Position numbers and translations under genes: made by a program. Below the pieces are notes generated by a model that saw only the letters and a list, made by a program, of their open reading frames with translations, had not been told where the DNA came from and did no database searches. From Muribaculaceae bacterium (lineage in GTDB: Bacteria; Bacteroidota; Bacteroidia; Bacteroidales; Muribaculaceae): a DNA stretch of 64,000 nucleotides. Positions 28,847 to 38,076 of this stretch are shown here, piece by piece (the stretch's first letter is position 1; the number at the start of each line of letters is the position of its first letter). Location: positions 275,217 through 339,216 of the forward strand of contig JAFLTW010000002.1 in the NCBI GenBank assembly GCA_022509085.1. Direction: 5' to 3'.

Positions 28847-30157
28847 TTATTCTCCGGTAAGCATACCCACGCTGCGCAGGTAGTCCACCTCATTGATCTT
28901 ATACTGTGTCTTGGCCTCGATGAGGTTGGCGAACGACGTGTGCCACTGCGCCTGGGCCTCCAGGAGGTCGGTGAGCGTCATCAGCCCGACCTGATACTGC
29001 TCCGTGATGGCCGTCAGGTTTTCCTGCGCCTCATCGAGAGCCTTCGAGGCCGTGGCGATAAGGTCGTAGCCATCCACGTAGTTGCTGTAGGTTTGCCGCG
29101 CCTGCAGCTCCATGAGTTTTCGGTTGCGGTCGAGCGACAGCGACGCATTCTCCACCTCGATCTTAGCGCGTTTCACCTTCTTGTAGCCCTCACCCCAGTG
29201 GAACACGGGGATGGATACCGATACAGCCCCCACGAACCCCCGATAGTCGATTGTCTGGGTGAAGGGGTACATGCTGCCGTCGGGCAGCTGCGTGTAGTTC
29301 GTCATCTTCATGTTGCCGAAGGCGTTCCAGCCAATCTGCAGGCCCACAAGCGGAAGGAAGTCGGAGAGAGCCATCTTCACGTCAAGCTTCTTAACATCGA
29401 CATTCTTCTGCGCCATAAGGAGTTCCGGCCGGGCGTCAATCCCGAAATACCTGTATTCCGGGCCTCCCACGCCGTCGAGCGACTCGGTAGGCACGATGGG
29501 GGTGTCCTCGGCCACACCTATGACACGGCAGAGCGCCATACGGCAAAGTTCGGCACCGCTCTGCGCCTGCCTCAGCCGGTATTGCAGTTCGGAGCGGCGC
29601 GACTCCACGCGGTTGACGTTCAGCTCCGTGGTGAGGCCCACCTCATAAGCCGAGCGCGTATAGGAATAAATGGAGTCGAGCTGCACCATGTAGGCAGCTA
29701 TCATGTCGATCTTCGAGAGCACGGCCACATACATCCAATAGCTCTTCTCGGCCTCAGCCGCCACGTCCATCCTCGTGGCCTCCAGCTGATATTCCGACAC
29801 CTCCTTACCGATTTTGGCCATCTTGTTGCCCGTGACAATCTTTCCGCCCGTATAGACGGGTTGGGTAAGGCTGATGCCTGCCATATAGACGCCGCGCATC
29901 TGGATATCCATCGCTGCTCCCATCGTGGGGTTTGGAGTGAGATAGAACGCCCCGCCGTTGATGTCAAACTTCGGGAGGTAGCCCGTCAGGGCTATTCCCT
30001 TGTCGAGGTTGGCCTGTGCCACACGGTTTTGCGCTATGGCCATCTCCTCGTCTGTATGCAGAGCCATGTCTACACACTCCCTCAGCGAGAGCTCCATGGC
30101 GAGGGCGCCCGTCGCGCACAGCAGACAGAGGAGAAGCGCTATATGTTTAGTTTTCAT
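28847..30157 (-). CDS. TolC-family outer membrane efflux protein
   Basis: A 436-residue outer-membrane factor with signal peptide MKTKHIALLLCLLCATGALA followed by LSLRECVDMALHTDEEMAIAQNRV, the usual TolC opening. Two internally repeated helical segments end with LTDLLEAQAQWHTSFANLIEAKTQYKINEVDYLRSVG. It forms the outer-membrane channel for the RND pump. Its start overlaps the last codons of the pump gene by 11 bp; it is the third gene of the operon. Confidence 0.94.
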   Translation of the reverse strand: MKTKHIALLLCLLCATGALAMELSLRECVDMALHTDEEMAIAQNRVAQANLDKGIALTGYLPKFDINGGAFYLTPNPTMGAAMDIQMRGVYMAGISLTQPVYTGGKIVTGNKMAKIGKEVSEYQLEATRMDVAAEAEKSYWMYVAVLSKIDMIAAYMVQLDSIYSYTRSAYEVGLTTELNVNRVESRRSELQYRLRQAQSGAELCRMALCRVIGVAEDTPIVPTESLDGVGGPEYRYFGIDARPELLMAQKNVDVKKLDVKMALSDFLPLVGLQIGWNAFGNMKMTNYTQLPDGSMYPFTQTIDYRGFVGAVSVSIPVFHWGEGYKKVKRAKIEVENASLSLDRNRKLMELQARQTYSNYVDGYDLIATASKALDEAQENLTAITEQYQVGLMTLTDLLEAQAQWHTSFANLIEAKTQYKINEVDYLRSVGMLTGE

Positions 30158-33100
30158 TATTCTTGGTCTTGACTTTAAAGAAAAGAGAATAGAGCACGGG
30201 GAGGAAGAGAAGCGTAACCAGCGTGCCGATAATCAGACCACCGATCACGGTTACGGCCAGCGGACCGTACATGGGGTCGCTGACGAGCGGCAGCATACCT
30301 GCCACCGTGGTGAGCGAGGCCAGCAGCACGGGGCGCACGCGAGAGAGAGTGGCCTGCACGATGGCCGGGAAGAGCTCGAGGCGCTGGCCGGTGGTGAGAG
30401 CGTTGATTTCGTCGACAAGCACGATGGCGTTCTTCATCATCATGCCCACCAGACCCATCAGACCCAGGATTGCCAGGAACGTGAAGGGCGTATCCGTTAG
30501 CAGCAACGCGGGGACGATGCCGCAGAGCACGAAGGGGAAGCAGAGGATAATCACGGCCAGCTTGCGCCAGTCGTTGAAGAGGAGCAGAAGCACCACGATA
30601 AGGATCACGATCATCACCGGGAGGTTCTGCATCACCTTCCCCAGGGCATCGTCGGCCACCTCACTCTCTCCCACAAAGCGCATCGTATAGCCTTGGGGTA
30701 GTTGGATTTTCTCGATCTCCTTCCTCACCGATTTCAGCAGTTTGTCGGGGGTCGCCTCAGGGTTGTAGGGGTCAGGGTCACACTCCACCTGGATGGCCCT
30801 CCTGCCGTTGTAGCGGTAGATGCGGCTCTCCTCGAGGATGGTGGAGATGCTGTCTACACAGTTGGCCAGTGTTGTTGTGACGAACATCTTGCGGCGGATT
30901 TCTTCCTGGCTCACAGACCCGCGCATAGCCCCCTCGAGGTCTTTCTCAGAGAGGTTGACATTGAGCATGGTCCACACCGGGATGTTGGCCAGGTCGGAGA
31001 GGCGGTTGCCGTCATTGTCGCGTATCACCACATTGATGGGGATAAGGTTGTCGCGGTCGCTTACCACCCCCACGGTATAGCCGTCGGTTGCGGCCATCAG
31101 AGCATGGCCCACATCCTCACGGTTTACGCCCGCGCGGGCGGCAGATGCCGCCGAGTAGGCCACCGACAGCTGGCGCGACGGCGCGTCCCAGTTGGTCTGC
31201 ACCGTATAGGGGTCCACGTATGGCGAGCTCCGCATGATCTTCTCCGCCTCCGAGCTCAGACGGCGCAGCTCGTCGGCGTCGGGACCCGCGAACTCCACCT
31301 CCACAAGATGGGAAGAGGAGACGGAGAAATTGTATTTTCTTGCCCGGATATAGGCTTCCGGGGCTATGGCGCGCATACGCGCGGTGAGGTCGCGGGCCAG
31401 ACGTTGCACGGCCGTCCAGTCCTTACACTGCACGATGAATTCGGCGTAGTCGTCACCGGCCTCTGGCATCGGACGCACAAGGCAGTAGCGGCCCGGCGCT
31501 CCCCCAAGACTGATGGCGACATTCTCCACATCGTCATCCTTCATAATGCTGTCGGAGAGCTCAAACATACGTTCCCTCACGGCATCGGGGTTACTCTCGG
31601 CCGGATAGTAGCATTCCAGCACAAACTGCGAGTAGTTGAAATCGGGGAAAAAGACGTTTTTCACCAGCAGGATACCCCCGCCGGCACAGCATAGCAGGAA
31701 CACCGCCGCCGAGACGGCGATGGCCTTGTGGCGAATAAGGTATTCGACAATCCTCTTCACCACCCTCTGCACACGGTTGAGCTGAGGCTGACCCTCCACG
31801 TCGCCCTTGATGTCGGCGGGGTCAAGCCATTGGTCGGCGCAGACCGGCACCTGCACGAGCGCAAGAAGCCAGCTCACGAGCAGACTCACGCAGATCACCA
31901 GGAAGAGATCGCCGGCAAACTCTCCCACCGTGCCGGAGGTGAGGAAGATCGGCAGGAAGGTGGCCGCCGCTATGAGCGTGGCCCCAAGAAGCGGCAACGC
32001 CGTCTGCTTCCCGATGCGGTGAAGGTAGACCGACTTCGGGAGTCCTTTCTTGCGGTCGACCATAATGCCGTCCATGATCACAACGGCATTGTCTACCAGC
32101 ATACCCATAGCAATGATGAATGCTCCCAGCGAGATGCGCTGAAGCGTCGTGCCCAGCGACGAAAGGATCGGGAAGGCCAGAAGTACGGTGAGGATAAGTC
32201 CGAAACCGATGATCAGACCCGACCGCCAACCCATGGCAATCATCAGCACGAAGATGACGATAAGGACAGACTCTATAAGGTTGACGATAAACGAGGAGAC
32301 GGCCTCCGTCACCTGGTCGGGCTGGAAGAACTCCTTGTCGATGGTAAGGCCCACCGGCATTGTGGATAGGGTGGAATTGACTATGCGGTCCACCTCCGCG
32401 CCCACGTCGGGCACCACAGCCGAGTTCTCCATTGCCACCATTATCACGACGGCCGGCTCTCCGTTGAGGTAGAAGCCGCCGGTGGCAGCAGTAGCCTCAT
32501 GACGGCTCACCCGCGCTATGTCGCCGATGCGGGTCTTTTTGCCGTCAGGCAGGTTGATCACCACGTCTGAGATCTCCTCGACTGTGGAGGCTCCCTCCGC
32601 CACGTTGATGGAGAGACGGTCGGGGCCGTTGTCGAGCTTACCCGCATTGATAGCCTTGGTAGACGACTGCAGGGCCGTGGCCACCAGCATGGGAAGCATC
32701 CCGTTGCGGCGAATCTGCTCAGGGGTGAAGGAGATATCGATCACCTCCCTCGGTACGCCCCCGATATTGACTCGCTTCACACCCTTCACCGTCATTATCT
32801 CCTGCTTGAGTGTCTTGGCAAAGGTCTCCAGCTCTTCGGGGGTATAATCCTCGCCGCTCAGGGCGTAGAAGATGCCGTAGACGTCCATCATGTCGTCTAT
32901 GACGATGGGCGACATTACCCCCGGAGGCAGGAGCATCTCCGTATCGGCCACCTTTCGGCGCACCAGGTCGAAATGCTGCTCCACCTCGTTGATGGGGGTC
33001 TCGAAATTGAATTCTATCTGGATGAGAGCCTGGCCTGGTTTTACCGTGCTCGATATCTTCTTGACGTCAGGAAGGGCGCGCAGCTGCTCCTCGAGTACGG

Positions 33101-33296
33101 TGACCACATCCTTCTCCACCCTCTTGGTGTCGGCACCCGGATAGAGCACCACCACCGAGGCCTGCTTCACGGGCACGGCAGGATCTTCCAGCTTCGGCAT
33201 GCGCAGGTAGGCCATCAGTCCCGTGGCCACTATCAGCGCGATCAGCGACCAGAAGAGGGTGCGCCGCCGCATAAAAAATTTCGACAGCCGGTCCAT
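30147..33296 (-). CDS. RND efflux pump inner-membrane permease
   Basis: A 1049-residue RND-family permease: one N-terminal helix, a large periplasmic loop, then six helices, repeated twice. VLYPGADTKRVEKDVVTVLEEQL, MAMGWRSGLIIGFGL, GAFIIAMGMLVDNAVVIMDGI and ILGLMGLVGMMMKNAIVLVDEIN are characteristic of HAE-1/MexF-like proton-driven pumps. It exports toxic compounds; the substrate is not predictable. It overlaps the adaptor gene by 1 bp (TGATG) and TolC by 11 bp. Confidence 0.95.
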   Translation of the reverse strand: MDRLSKFFMRRRTLFWSLIALIVATGLMAYLRMPKLEDPAVPVKQASVVVLYPGADTKRVEKDVVTVLEEQLRALPDVKKISSTVKPGQALIQIEFNFETPINEVEQHFDLVRRKVADTEMLLPPGVMSPIVIDDMMDVYGIFYALSGEDYTPEELETFAKTLKQEIMTVKGVKRVNIGGVPREVIDISFTPEQIRRNGMLPMLVATALQSSTKAINAGKLDNGPDRLSINVAEGASTVEEISDVVINLPDGKKTRIGDIARVSRHEATAATGGFYLNGEPAVVIMVAMENSAVVPDVGAEVDRIVNSTLSTMPVGLTIDKEFFQPDQVTEAVSSFIVNLIESVLIVIFVLMIAMGWRSGLIIGFGLILTVLLAFPILSSLGTTLQRISLGAFIIAMGMLVDNAVVIMDGIMVDRKKGLPKSVYLHRIGKQTALPLLGATLIAAATFLPIFLTSGTVGEFAGDLFLVICVSLLVSWLLALVQVPVCADQWLDPADIKGDVEGQPQLNRVQRVVKRIVEYLIRHKAIAVSAAVFLLCCAGGGILLVKNVFFPDFNYSQFVLECYYPAESNPDAVRERMFELSDSIMKDDDVENVAISLGGAPGRYCLVRPMPEAGDDYAEFIVQCKDWTAVQRLARDLTARMRAIAPEAYIRARKYNFSVSSSHLVEVEFAGPDADELRRLSSEAEKIMRSSPYVDPYTVQTNWDAPSRQLSVAYSAASAARAGVNREDVGHALMAATDGYTVGVVSDRDNLIPINVVIRDNDGNRLSDLANIPVWTMLNVNLSEKDLEGAMRGSVSQEEIRRKMFVTTTLANCVDSISTILEESRIYRYNGRRAIQVECDPDPYNPEATPDKLLKSVRKEIEKIQLPQGYTMRFVGESEVADDALGKVMQNLPVMIVILIVVLLLLFNDWRKLAVIILCFPFVLCGIVPALLLTDTPFTFLAILGLMGLVGMMMKNAIVLVDEINALTTGQRLELFPAIVQATLSRVRPVLLASLTTVAGMLPLVSDPMYGPLAVTVIGGLIIGTLVTLLFLPVLYSLFFKVKTKNNEN

Positions 33297-34348
33297 CAGA
33301 TTCCGATCTCCTTACGGTTCAACACGTTGACCTTCTCGCCCTCATAGAGCTGACGCACGCCCGTCTCCACAATCTCATCGTCGGAGCCGAGACCCTTCAC
33401 GACACTCATACGATCAACGGGTGCCCCCTCCACGGCCACCTCCCTACGCGAGATGGTGGAGTCGGCCGCGTTGTATACCCAGACGTAAGACTTGCCGCCG
33501 TCGGCAAAGATGGCCCGTGAAGGCACCATCGACTCTCCGGAGGGACTGCCGGAGGTCTCGAGCTGCACGGTGATGTTCATCCCCGCAGTGAGCTCACGCG
33601 CCACGGAGGCCGGGGTGGAGAGCTTCATACGGTAGAGCATACTGTTGTCGGCGTCGGGGGTGAAGCTCACGATGCCCAGAGGTATAGCCCCCGGAATGCC
33701 GGGCACTCTCCCCGTGGCCGCGGTTATCTGGGAGCGGTTGAGGTAGACACTCACCGGGAGGTCGACACTTGCGCGGAGGTTGGTGTCGTCAACAATATTG
33801 AACACCGGAGTGCCGGCACCTACCAGTTCGCCGGGATTCATATATTTTGTGGCTATATAGCCGTCGGTGGGGGAGTAGAGGCGCGTATAGTCGAGTTTGC
33901 GGCGCACCATGTCGAGCTGGAGCTTCAGTTGCTCGTAGCCTGCCACGAATTTCTCGTAGTCGTTTGGCGCGATGTTGTGTTTCTCATACATGGCGTCCAT
34001 CCTCTCCTTCTCCTTCGTCATCTGGTTATACTGAGCCTCCAGCTGCGAAACCCCGATGCGGTAGTCGCTGTCGTCGAGGGTAGCGAGAAGTTGACCCTTA
34101 TGGACCCTGTCGCCCTCCTTCACCAGAATCCTGGCGATCTTTCCTTCGGCCATGAAGGCTGCGCCGATGCTCGCGCCCTCCTCCACCACTCCCGAATAGT
34201 CGGTTGTCTCCTCTCCGGCAAGCGATGACACATGGGTGAGCACCACGCTGCGCAGCGCCGGCGCCTTTTCCTTGTCGCCACCGCAACCCGTCAGCATCAG
34301 CAGGAGGGAGCAGATTATGATTGTGCTTTTGAAATGGTAGTTTTTCAT
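33296..34348 (-). CDS. RND efflux periplasmic adaptor lipoprotein
   Basis: A membrane-fusion protein of 350 residues from the ATG at 34348; the start upstream at 34435 would bury the lipoprotein signal MKNYHFKSTIIICSLLLMLTGC. A lipoyl-like half (EGKIARILVKEGDRVHKGQLLATLDDSDY), coiled-coil hairpin (about 95-150), second lipoyl half (LYSPTDGYIATKYMNPGELV) and beta-barrel follow. It bridges pump and TolC. First gene of the operon, with its own promoter. Confidence 0.94.
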   Translation of the reverse strand: MKNYHFKSTIIICSLLLMLTGCGGDKEKAPALRSVVLTHVSSLAGEETTDYSGVVEEGASIGAAFMAEGKIARILVKEGDRVHKGQLLATLDDSDYRIGVSQLEAQYNQMTKEKERMDAMYEKHNIAPNDYEKFVAGYEQLKLQLDMVRRKLDYTRLYSPTDGYIATKYMNPGELVGAGTPVFNIVDDTNLRASVDLPVSVYLNRSQITAATGRVPGIPGAIPLGIVSFTPDADNSMLYRMKLSTPASVARELTAGMNITVQLETSGSPSGESMVPSRAIFADGGKSYVWVYNAADSTISRREVAVEGAPVDRMSVVKGLGSDDEIVETGVRQLYEGEKVNVLNRKEIGI

Positions 34349-34392
34349 GAATATAGCCACGGTTATGGAATAATTTCCTGTGAAATTTGCTA

Positions 34393-34424
34393 CAAAATTA
34401 ATAAATTTTGCATAAGGGCACAAA
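34393..34424 (-). promoter_or_regulatory. Promoter of the RND efflux operon
   Basis: Minus strand TTTG (34424-34421), 20-bp spacer, TAATTTTG (34400-34393). The -33 box is only 3 bp from the -33 box of the divergent btuB promoter. Confidence 0.8.
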
Positions 34425-34427
34425 GGT

Positions 34428-34458
34428 TTTGCCAACTAAAAAAATTATAGTAATTTTG
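34428..34458 (+). promoter_or_regulatory. Promoter of the cobalamin riboswitch-btuB operon
   Basis: TTTG (34428-34431), 19-bp spacer, TAATTTTG (34451-34458): an exact consensus. Transcription would begin about 34465, at the 5' end of the riboswitch. Confidence 0.8.
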
Positions 34459-34620
34459 CGGCGAGAAAAGAGCGCGTGGTGCAGAGGCACCACAGGAACA
34501 CGGTGAGAATCCGTGACAGTACCCGCTGCTGTAATTCCCATACCAAAAGCTCCTTACAATAACGTCACTGGTTAAAACCGGGAAGGCGTAGGGAGCCGGG
34601 ATAAGTCAGAAGACCCATCT
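34459..34620 (+). promoter_or_regulatory. Cobalamin (B12) riboswitch
   Basis: The leader holds the conserved class features: a GGTGCAGAGGCACC hairpin, GGTGAGAATCCGTGACAGTACCCGCTGCTGTAA in the core, and a B12 box variant GATAAGTCAGAAGACC at about 34600-34615. With cobalamin bound it should repress btuB. About 180 nt separate it from the btuB ATG, enough for an expression platform. I could not fold it, but the motif order is convincing. Confidence 0.9.
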
Positions 34621-34800
34621 TTTTCTCCGATATTGGCGCCTGCGGGACCACAGGCTGCTTCATCACTTCTTGATTGCCCGGCCACGGCCCTGCATATACT
34701 GCATTTTCCATGGGCGCCGGGTGGAGAAATAATGTAGCTGTCTTCAGAATGTCTCGATGCGCCGATAACGCACCGAGTTTTTTGTTTTTAAGAACCAACA

Positions 34801-36789
34801 ATGAAGACGGCTCCCTGCATATCATTAGTCTACGGAATACTGCTGACGGTAGTCCTGCCGGCGCTGTGCGGCCATGGAGCATCGGCGCAGACCATGGCAT
34901 CCGACTCCCTGCACCATCTGCAAGAGGTGGAGGTGGTGGCAGTGACTCCCACCAAACTCCTGGCCACGGAGCAGAGGCTGCAGGGGAAGGAGCTGCAGCA
35001 GCTCTCGACAACCTCTATAGCCGACGCCCTGAAATATTTCGCCGGCGTGCAGATCAAGGATTACGGCGGACTCGGCGGACTCAAGACCGTCAACGTCCGT
35101 TCACTCGGCGCGCAACATGTAGGCGTATACATCGACGGCATACGCATCACCAACGCCCAGAACGGTACCGTCGACCTCGGGAAGTATTCCCTGTCGACAC
35201 TCGAGACCGTTTCGCTCTACAACGCCAACCGCCTCGAGCGGGCGCAGAGTGCCTCGGAATACGCCTCCGGAGCCACCGTCTACCTCCAGACCCGCAAGCC
35301 CGGCACCGACTCCCTGTCGGTGATGGCCGGCATCGGCTCCTTCCACACCTACCGCGGACGCCTCAACGTGCAGATGAGCCGACGCGGCTGGCAAGGCTTC
35401 ATCGACGGCGAATACCTCAACAGCCGCGGTGACTACCCCTTCCGCTACAAATCGGAATACGAGGACACCACGGGGCGACGCACCAACTCAGACATAGAAT
35501 ATTTCCGGATAGAGGGCGCACTATTCAAACGGGGTTTTGCCACCCATATTTATAGCTATCTCTCCTCCCGGGGTTGTCCGGGAGGTATAGTGCGCCGTCT
35601 ATCCGACAAATATACCAACGTAGGCCGCGAGTGGGACCGCGACATCTTCGTGCAGGCCTCCTGGCAGCAGGCCTTCGGCACACGGCACTTCGTGCGCCTC
35701 AACGCCAAGTATGCATATGAATACCTGCGTTACAACACCGACTATCCCGAAAACCAGAACACAGCGCGCGTAGACAACCGCTACCGTCAGAACGACGCCT
35801 ACGCCTCGGCCTCCTACTGCCTCTCGCCCCTGCGGTGGCTCTACCTCAACCTGGGCTACGACGCCCGGATGTCTTGGCTGCGCTCCGACGTGAGGAACTT
35901 CTCGAGCGTGAGACGTCTCGACCAGAAAGCCGTGGCCGACCTCCACCTGGAGTGGCGAGGGCTAAGAGCCGAGGGTTCGCTGCTCTTCCAGCATTATAAA
36001 GACCACACCCGCGTGCAGGCCGGCGCCGCAAACCCCATTAGCAGATTCACCCCCTCCATATCCATAGGCTGGTTTTGGGGCGGCCTTACCGTGCGCGGAT
36101 GGTACAAGAAAATCTTCCGCGTGCCCACCCTCAACGACCTCTACTACACCCAGGCCGGCAACCGCAACCTCAAGCCCGAATACACACGGCAGTGGAACGT
36201 CGGGGTGGAATATGCCGCAGCCTTCGGCGCATTGCGGCTCAGCGCCCAGGCCGACGCTTACATCAACCACATCGACAACCGCATCGTGTGCCTGCCGCTG
36301 CGCGGCACATACACCTGGAGTATGATGAACTACGGCAAGACCCTCTGCCGCGGACTGAACCTCAACGCCTCCGGACGGTGGGCGGCAGGGGAATGGAGCG
36401 TATCGCTTCTGGGCAGCCTCACGCTGCAGCGTGACGTGAACCGCACAAACTCCGAAGACGAGGACACCTACAACCTCCCGATCCGCTACTCCCCGAAAGT
36501 GTCTTTCGGTCTCACGGGGATGGTGGGCTGGCGCTGGCTCAGTCTCACCGTCTCCGAAGTGCACGTGGGGCGCCGCATATGGTCGTATGCCGACCCGCGC
36601 GACATCCTGGCCCCCTACAACAATGTGGACCTGCGCCTCGCAGGGCAGTGGAGATGGCTGCTGGCCTCGCTCGAGGTCAACGACCTCCTCGACGTGCAGT
36701 ATGAGCACGTGCCCCGCTACCCGATGCCCGGGAGATCATTCCGCCTCACGCTCACCTACACACTCGGAAACACCAACATAAAACCATAA
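34801..36789 (+). CDS. btuB: TonB-dependent cobalamin receptor BtuB
   Basis: A 662-residue outer-membrane receptor: signal peptide to about residue 30, a TonB-box-like LQEVEVVAV, a plug domain (LSTTSIADALKYFAGVQIKDYGG, VNVRSLGAQHVGVYIDGIRI) and a 22-strand barrel ending in FRLTLTYTLGN. It imports vitamin B12 across the outer membrane. The riboswitch directly upstream supports B12 over other substrates. It is followed at 12 bp by the BtuG-like gene. Confidence 0.92.
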   Translation: MKTAPCISLVYGILLTVVLPALCGHGASAQTMASDSLHHLQEVEVVAVTPTKLLATEQRLQGKELQQLSTTSIADALKYFAGVQIKDYGGLGGLKTVNVRSLGAQHVGVYIDGIRITNAQNGTVDLGKYSLSTLETVSLYNANRLERAQSASEYASGATVYLQTRKPGTDSLSVMAGIGSFHTYRGRLNVQMSRRGWQGFIDGEYLNSRGDYPFRYKSEYEDTTGRRTNSDIEYFRIEGALFKRGFATHIYSYLSSRGCPGGIVRRLSDKYTNVGREWDRDIFVQASWQQAFGTRHFVRLNAKYAYEYLRYNTDYPENQNTARVDNRYRQNDAYASASYCLSPLRWLYLNLGYDARMSWLRSDVRNFSSVRRLDQKAVADLHLEWRGLRAEGSLLFQHYKDHTRVQAGAANPISRFTPSISIGWFWGGLTVRGWYKKIFRVPTLNDLYYTQAGNRNLKPEYTRQWNVGVEYAAAFGALRLSAQADAYINHIDNRIVCLPLRGTYTWSMMNYGKTLCRGLNLNASGRWAAGEWSVSLLGSLTLQRDVNRTNSEDEDTYNLPIRYSPKVSFGLTGMVGWRWLSLTVSEVHVGRRIWSYADPRDILAPYNNVDLRLAGQWRWLLASLEVNDLLDVQYEHVPRYPMPGRSFRLTLTYTLGNTNIKP

Positions 36790-36801
36790 ACCAAACAGCC
36801 A

Positions 36802-38073
36802 ATGAAAAAAGCATTTCTACTGTCTATCGCACTTCTGCCGGCGCTGACCTTGCCGGCAAAGGAGAAAATCATCCTCGTAAACGAAGGGATGTGGCAGACC
36901 GACAACGGGCAGCTCACGTACTTCGAAGATGGCGAGGTGGTGAGCAACCAGTGGTTTCGCGACGTCAACGGTCGCAAGCTCGGAGACACCCCCAACGACA
37001 TCATCCTGGTAAACGACGGGATCATCGCCATCGCCGCCAACTGGTCGAACATCATCCAGTTCATCACCCCCGACGGCAAGGCCGTGGGTGAGACCGAAGA
37101 CGTGCCCAACAACCGCAAGCTCGCCAGCGACGGCCGCTACGTCTACGTGACATCCTACGCCCACGAGGTGGGCATCGACGGCGACTTCCGCCAGTTTGAG
37201 AAGGGATATGTGGCCAAGATCGACGCCACCACTTTCAAGACCGTCGACGCAGTGGAGGTGGGATACGAGCCCGAAGGCATAGCCCTCTATGGCGGCCACC
37301 TCTTCGTGGCCAACTCCGGCGGCTACTCCTTCCAGGAGGGACATGACTACGAGCACTCCGTAAGCGTCATCGACCCCGCGACGATGAAGGTGGTGCGCAC
37401 AGTCGATGTGGAGCAGATTAACCTCTACAGCAAGGTGTCGCTCAGCGGGCAGTATCTTTGCATCAACTCTCCCGGCGACTACTACGAGACCCCCGCGGCC
37501 ACAGTGATCCTCGACTGCCGCGCCGTGCTCGACGGTAAACCCGACGCGGAGTGTTTCGTGCTGCTTCCCGTAGCATCCACTTCCAATACCGCTGACACCG
37601 ACGGCAACTTCCTCACCGTAGGCTCCAGCTACTCCTACCTTACCGGAGAGTATGAGTTCCACTACTGCACCATCAACCCCGAGGAGGTATGCCTCTCGCG
37701 AGGTGAGGCCGGCGTCTACATAGGTCTGCCGGGCAGTGTGGAGGAAGGCATCGCCGGCATGGCCATGCCCTATTCCATCTTCGTGAATCCGTATTCCGGC
37801 TACATCTACGCCACCGACGCCGGCGAATACACCGGAGCGGGCGCCATGTATCAGTGGGATCCCGAAGGTAACTTCCTTGGCAAACACAAGACCTACATCA
37901 ACCCCGGGCATTTCCTTGCCCTCCCGCCCGAAAAACCTCAGAATGGAGTTACGGCCCCCGCTACGGACCTTCCGGAGATGGAGGGAGCCATATACAACAT
38001 GCAGGGAATCAGGGTAAAGAATCCTATAAGCGGAAACATTTATATCAAAAACGGTAAAAAAATAATCTTTTAA
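36802..38073 (+). CDS. BtuG-like beta-propeller cobalamin-binding protein with Por-like tail
   Basis: A 423-residue DUF5074/YncE-type beta-propeller (VNEGMWQTDNGQL, later SNIIQFITPDGKAVGETEDVPNNRKLASDGRYVYVTSYA). In Bacteroides, BtuG propellers encoded next to BtuB capture B12 at the surface, so the same role is inferred here. Odd point: the signal peptide (MKKAFLLSIALLPALTLPAK) has no lipobox Cys, whereas Bacteroides BtuG is a lipoprotein. Instead the C-terminus (YNMQGIRVKNPISGNIYIKNGKK) looks like a sorting tail. Cotranscribed with btuB and the next gene. Confidence 0.8.
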   Translation: MKKAFLLSIALLPALTLPAKEKIILVNEGMWQTDNGQLTYFEDGEVVSNQWFRDVNGRKLGDTPNDIILVNDGIIAIAANWSNIIQFITPDGKAVGETEDVPNNRKLASDGRYVYVTSYAHEVGIDGDFRQFEKGYVAKIDATTFKTVDAVEVGYEPEGIALYGGHLFVANSGGYSFQEGHDYEHSVSVIDPATMKVVRTVDVEQINLYSKVSLSGQYLCINSPGDYYETPAATVILDCRAVLDGKPDAECFVLLPVASTSNTADTDGNFLTVGSSYSYLTGEYEFHYCTINPEEVCLSRGEAGVYIGLPGSVEEGIAGMAMPYSIFVNPYSGYIYATDAGEYTGAGAMYQWDPEGNFLGKHKTYINPGHFLALPPEKPQNGVTAPATDLPEMEGAIYNMQGIRVKNPISGNIYIKNGKKIIF

Positions 38074-38076
38074 TCA

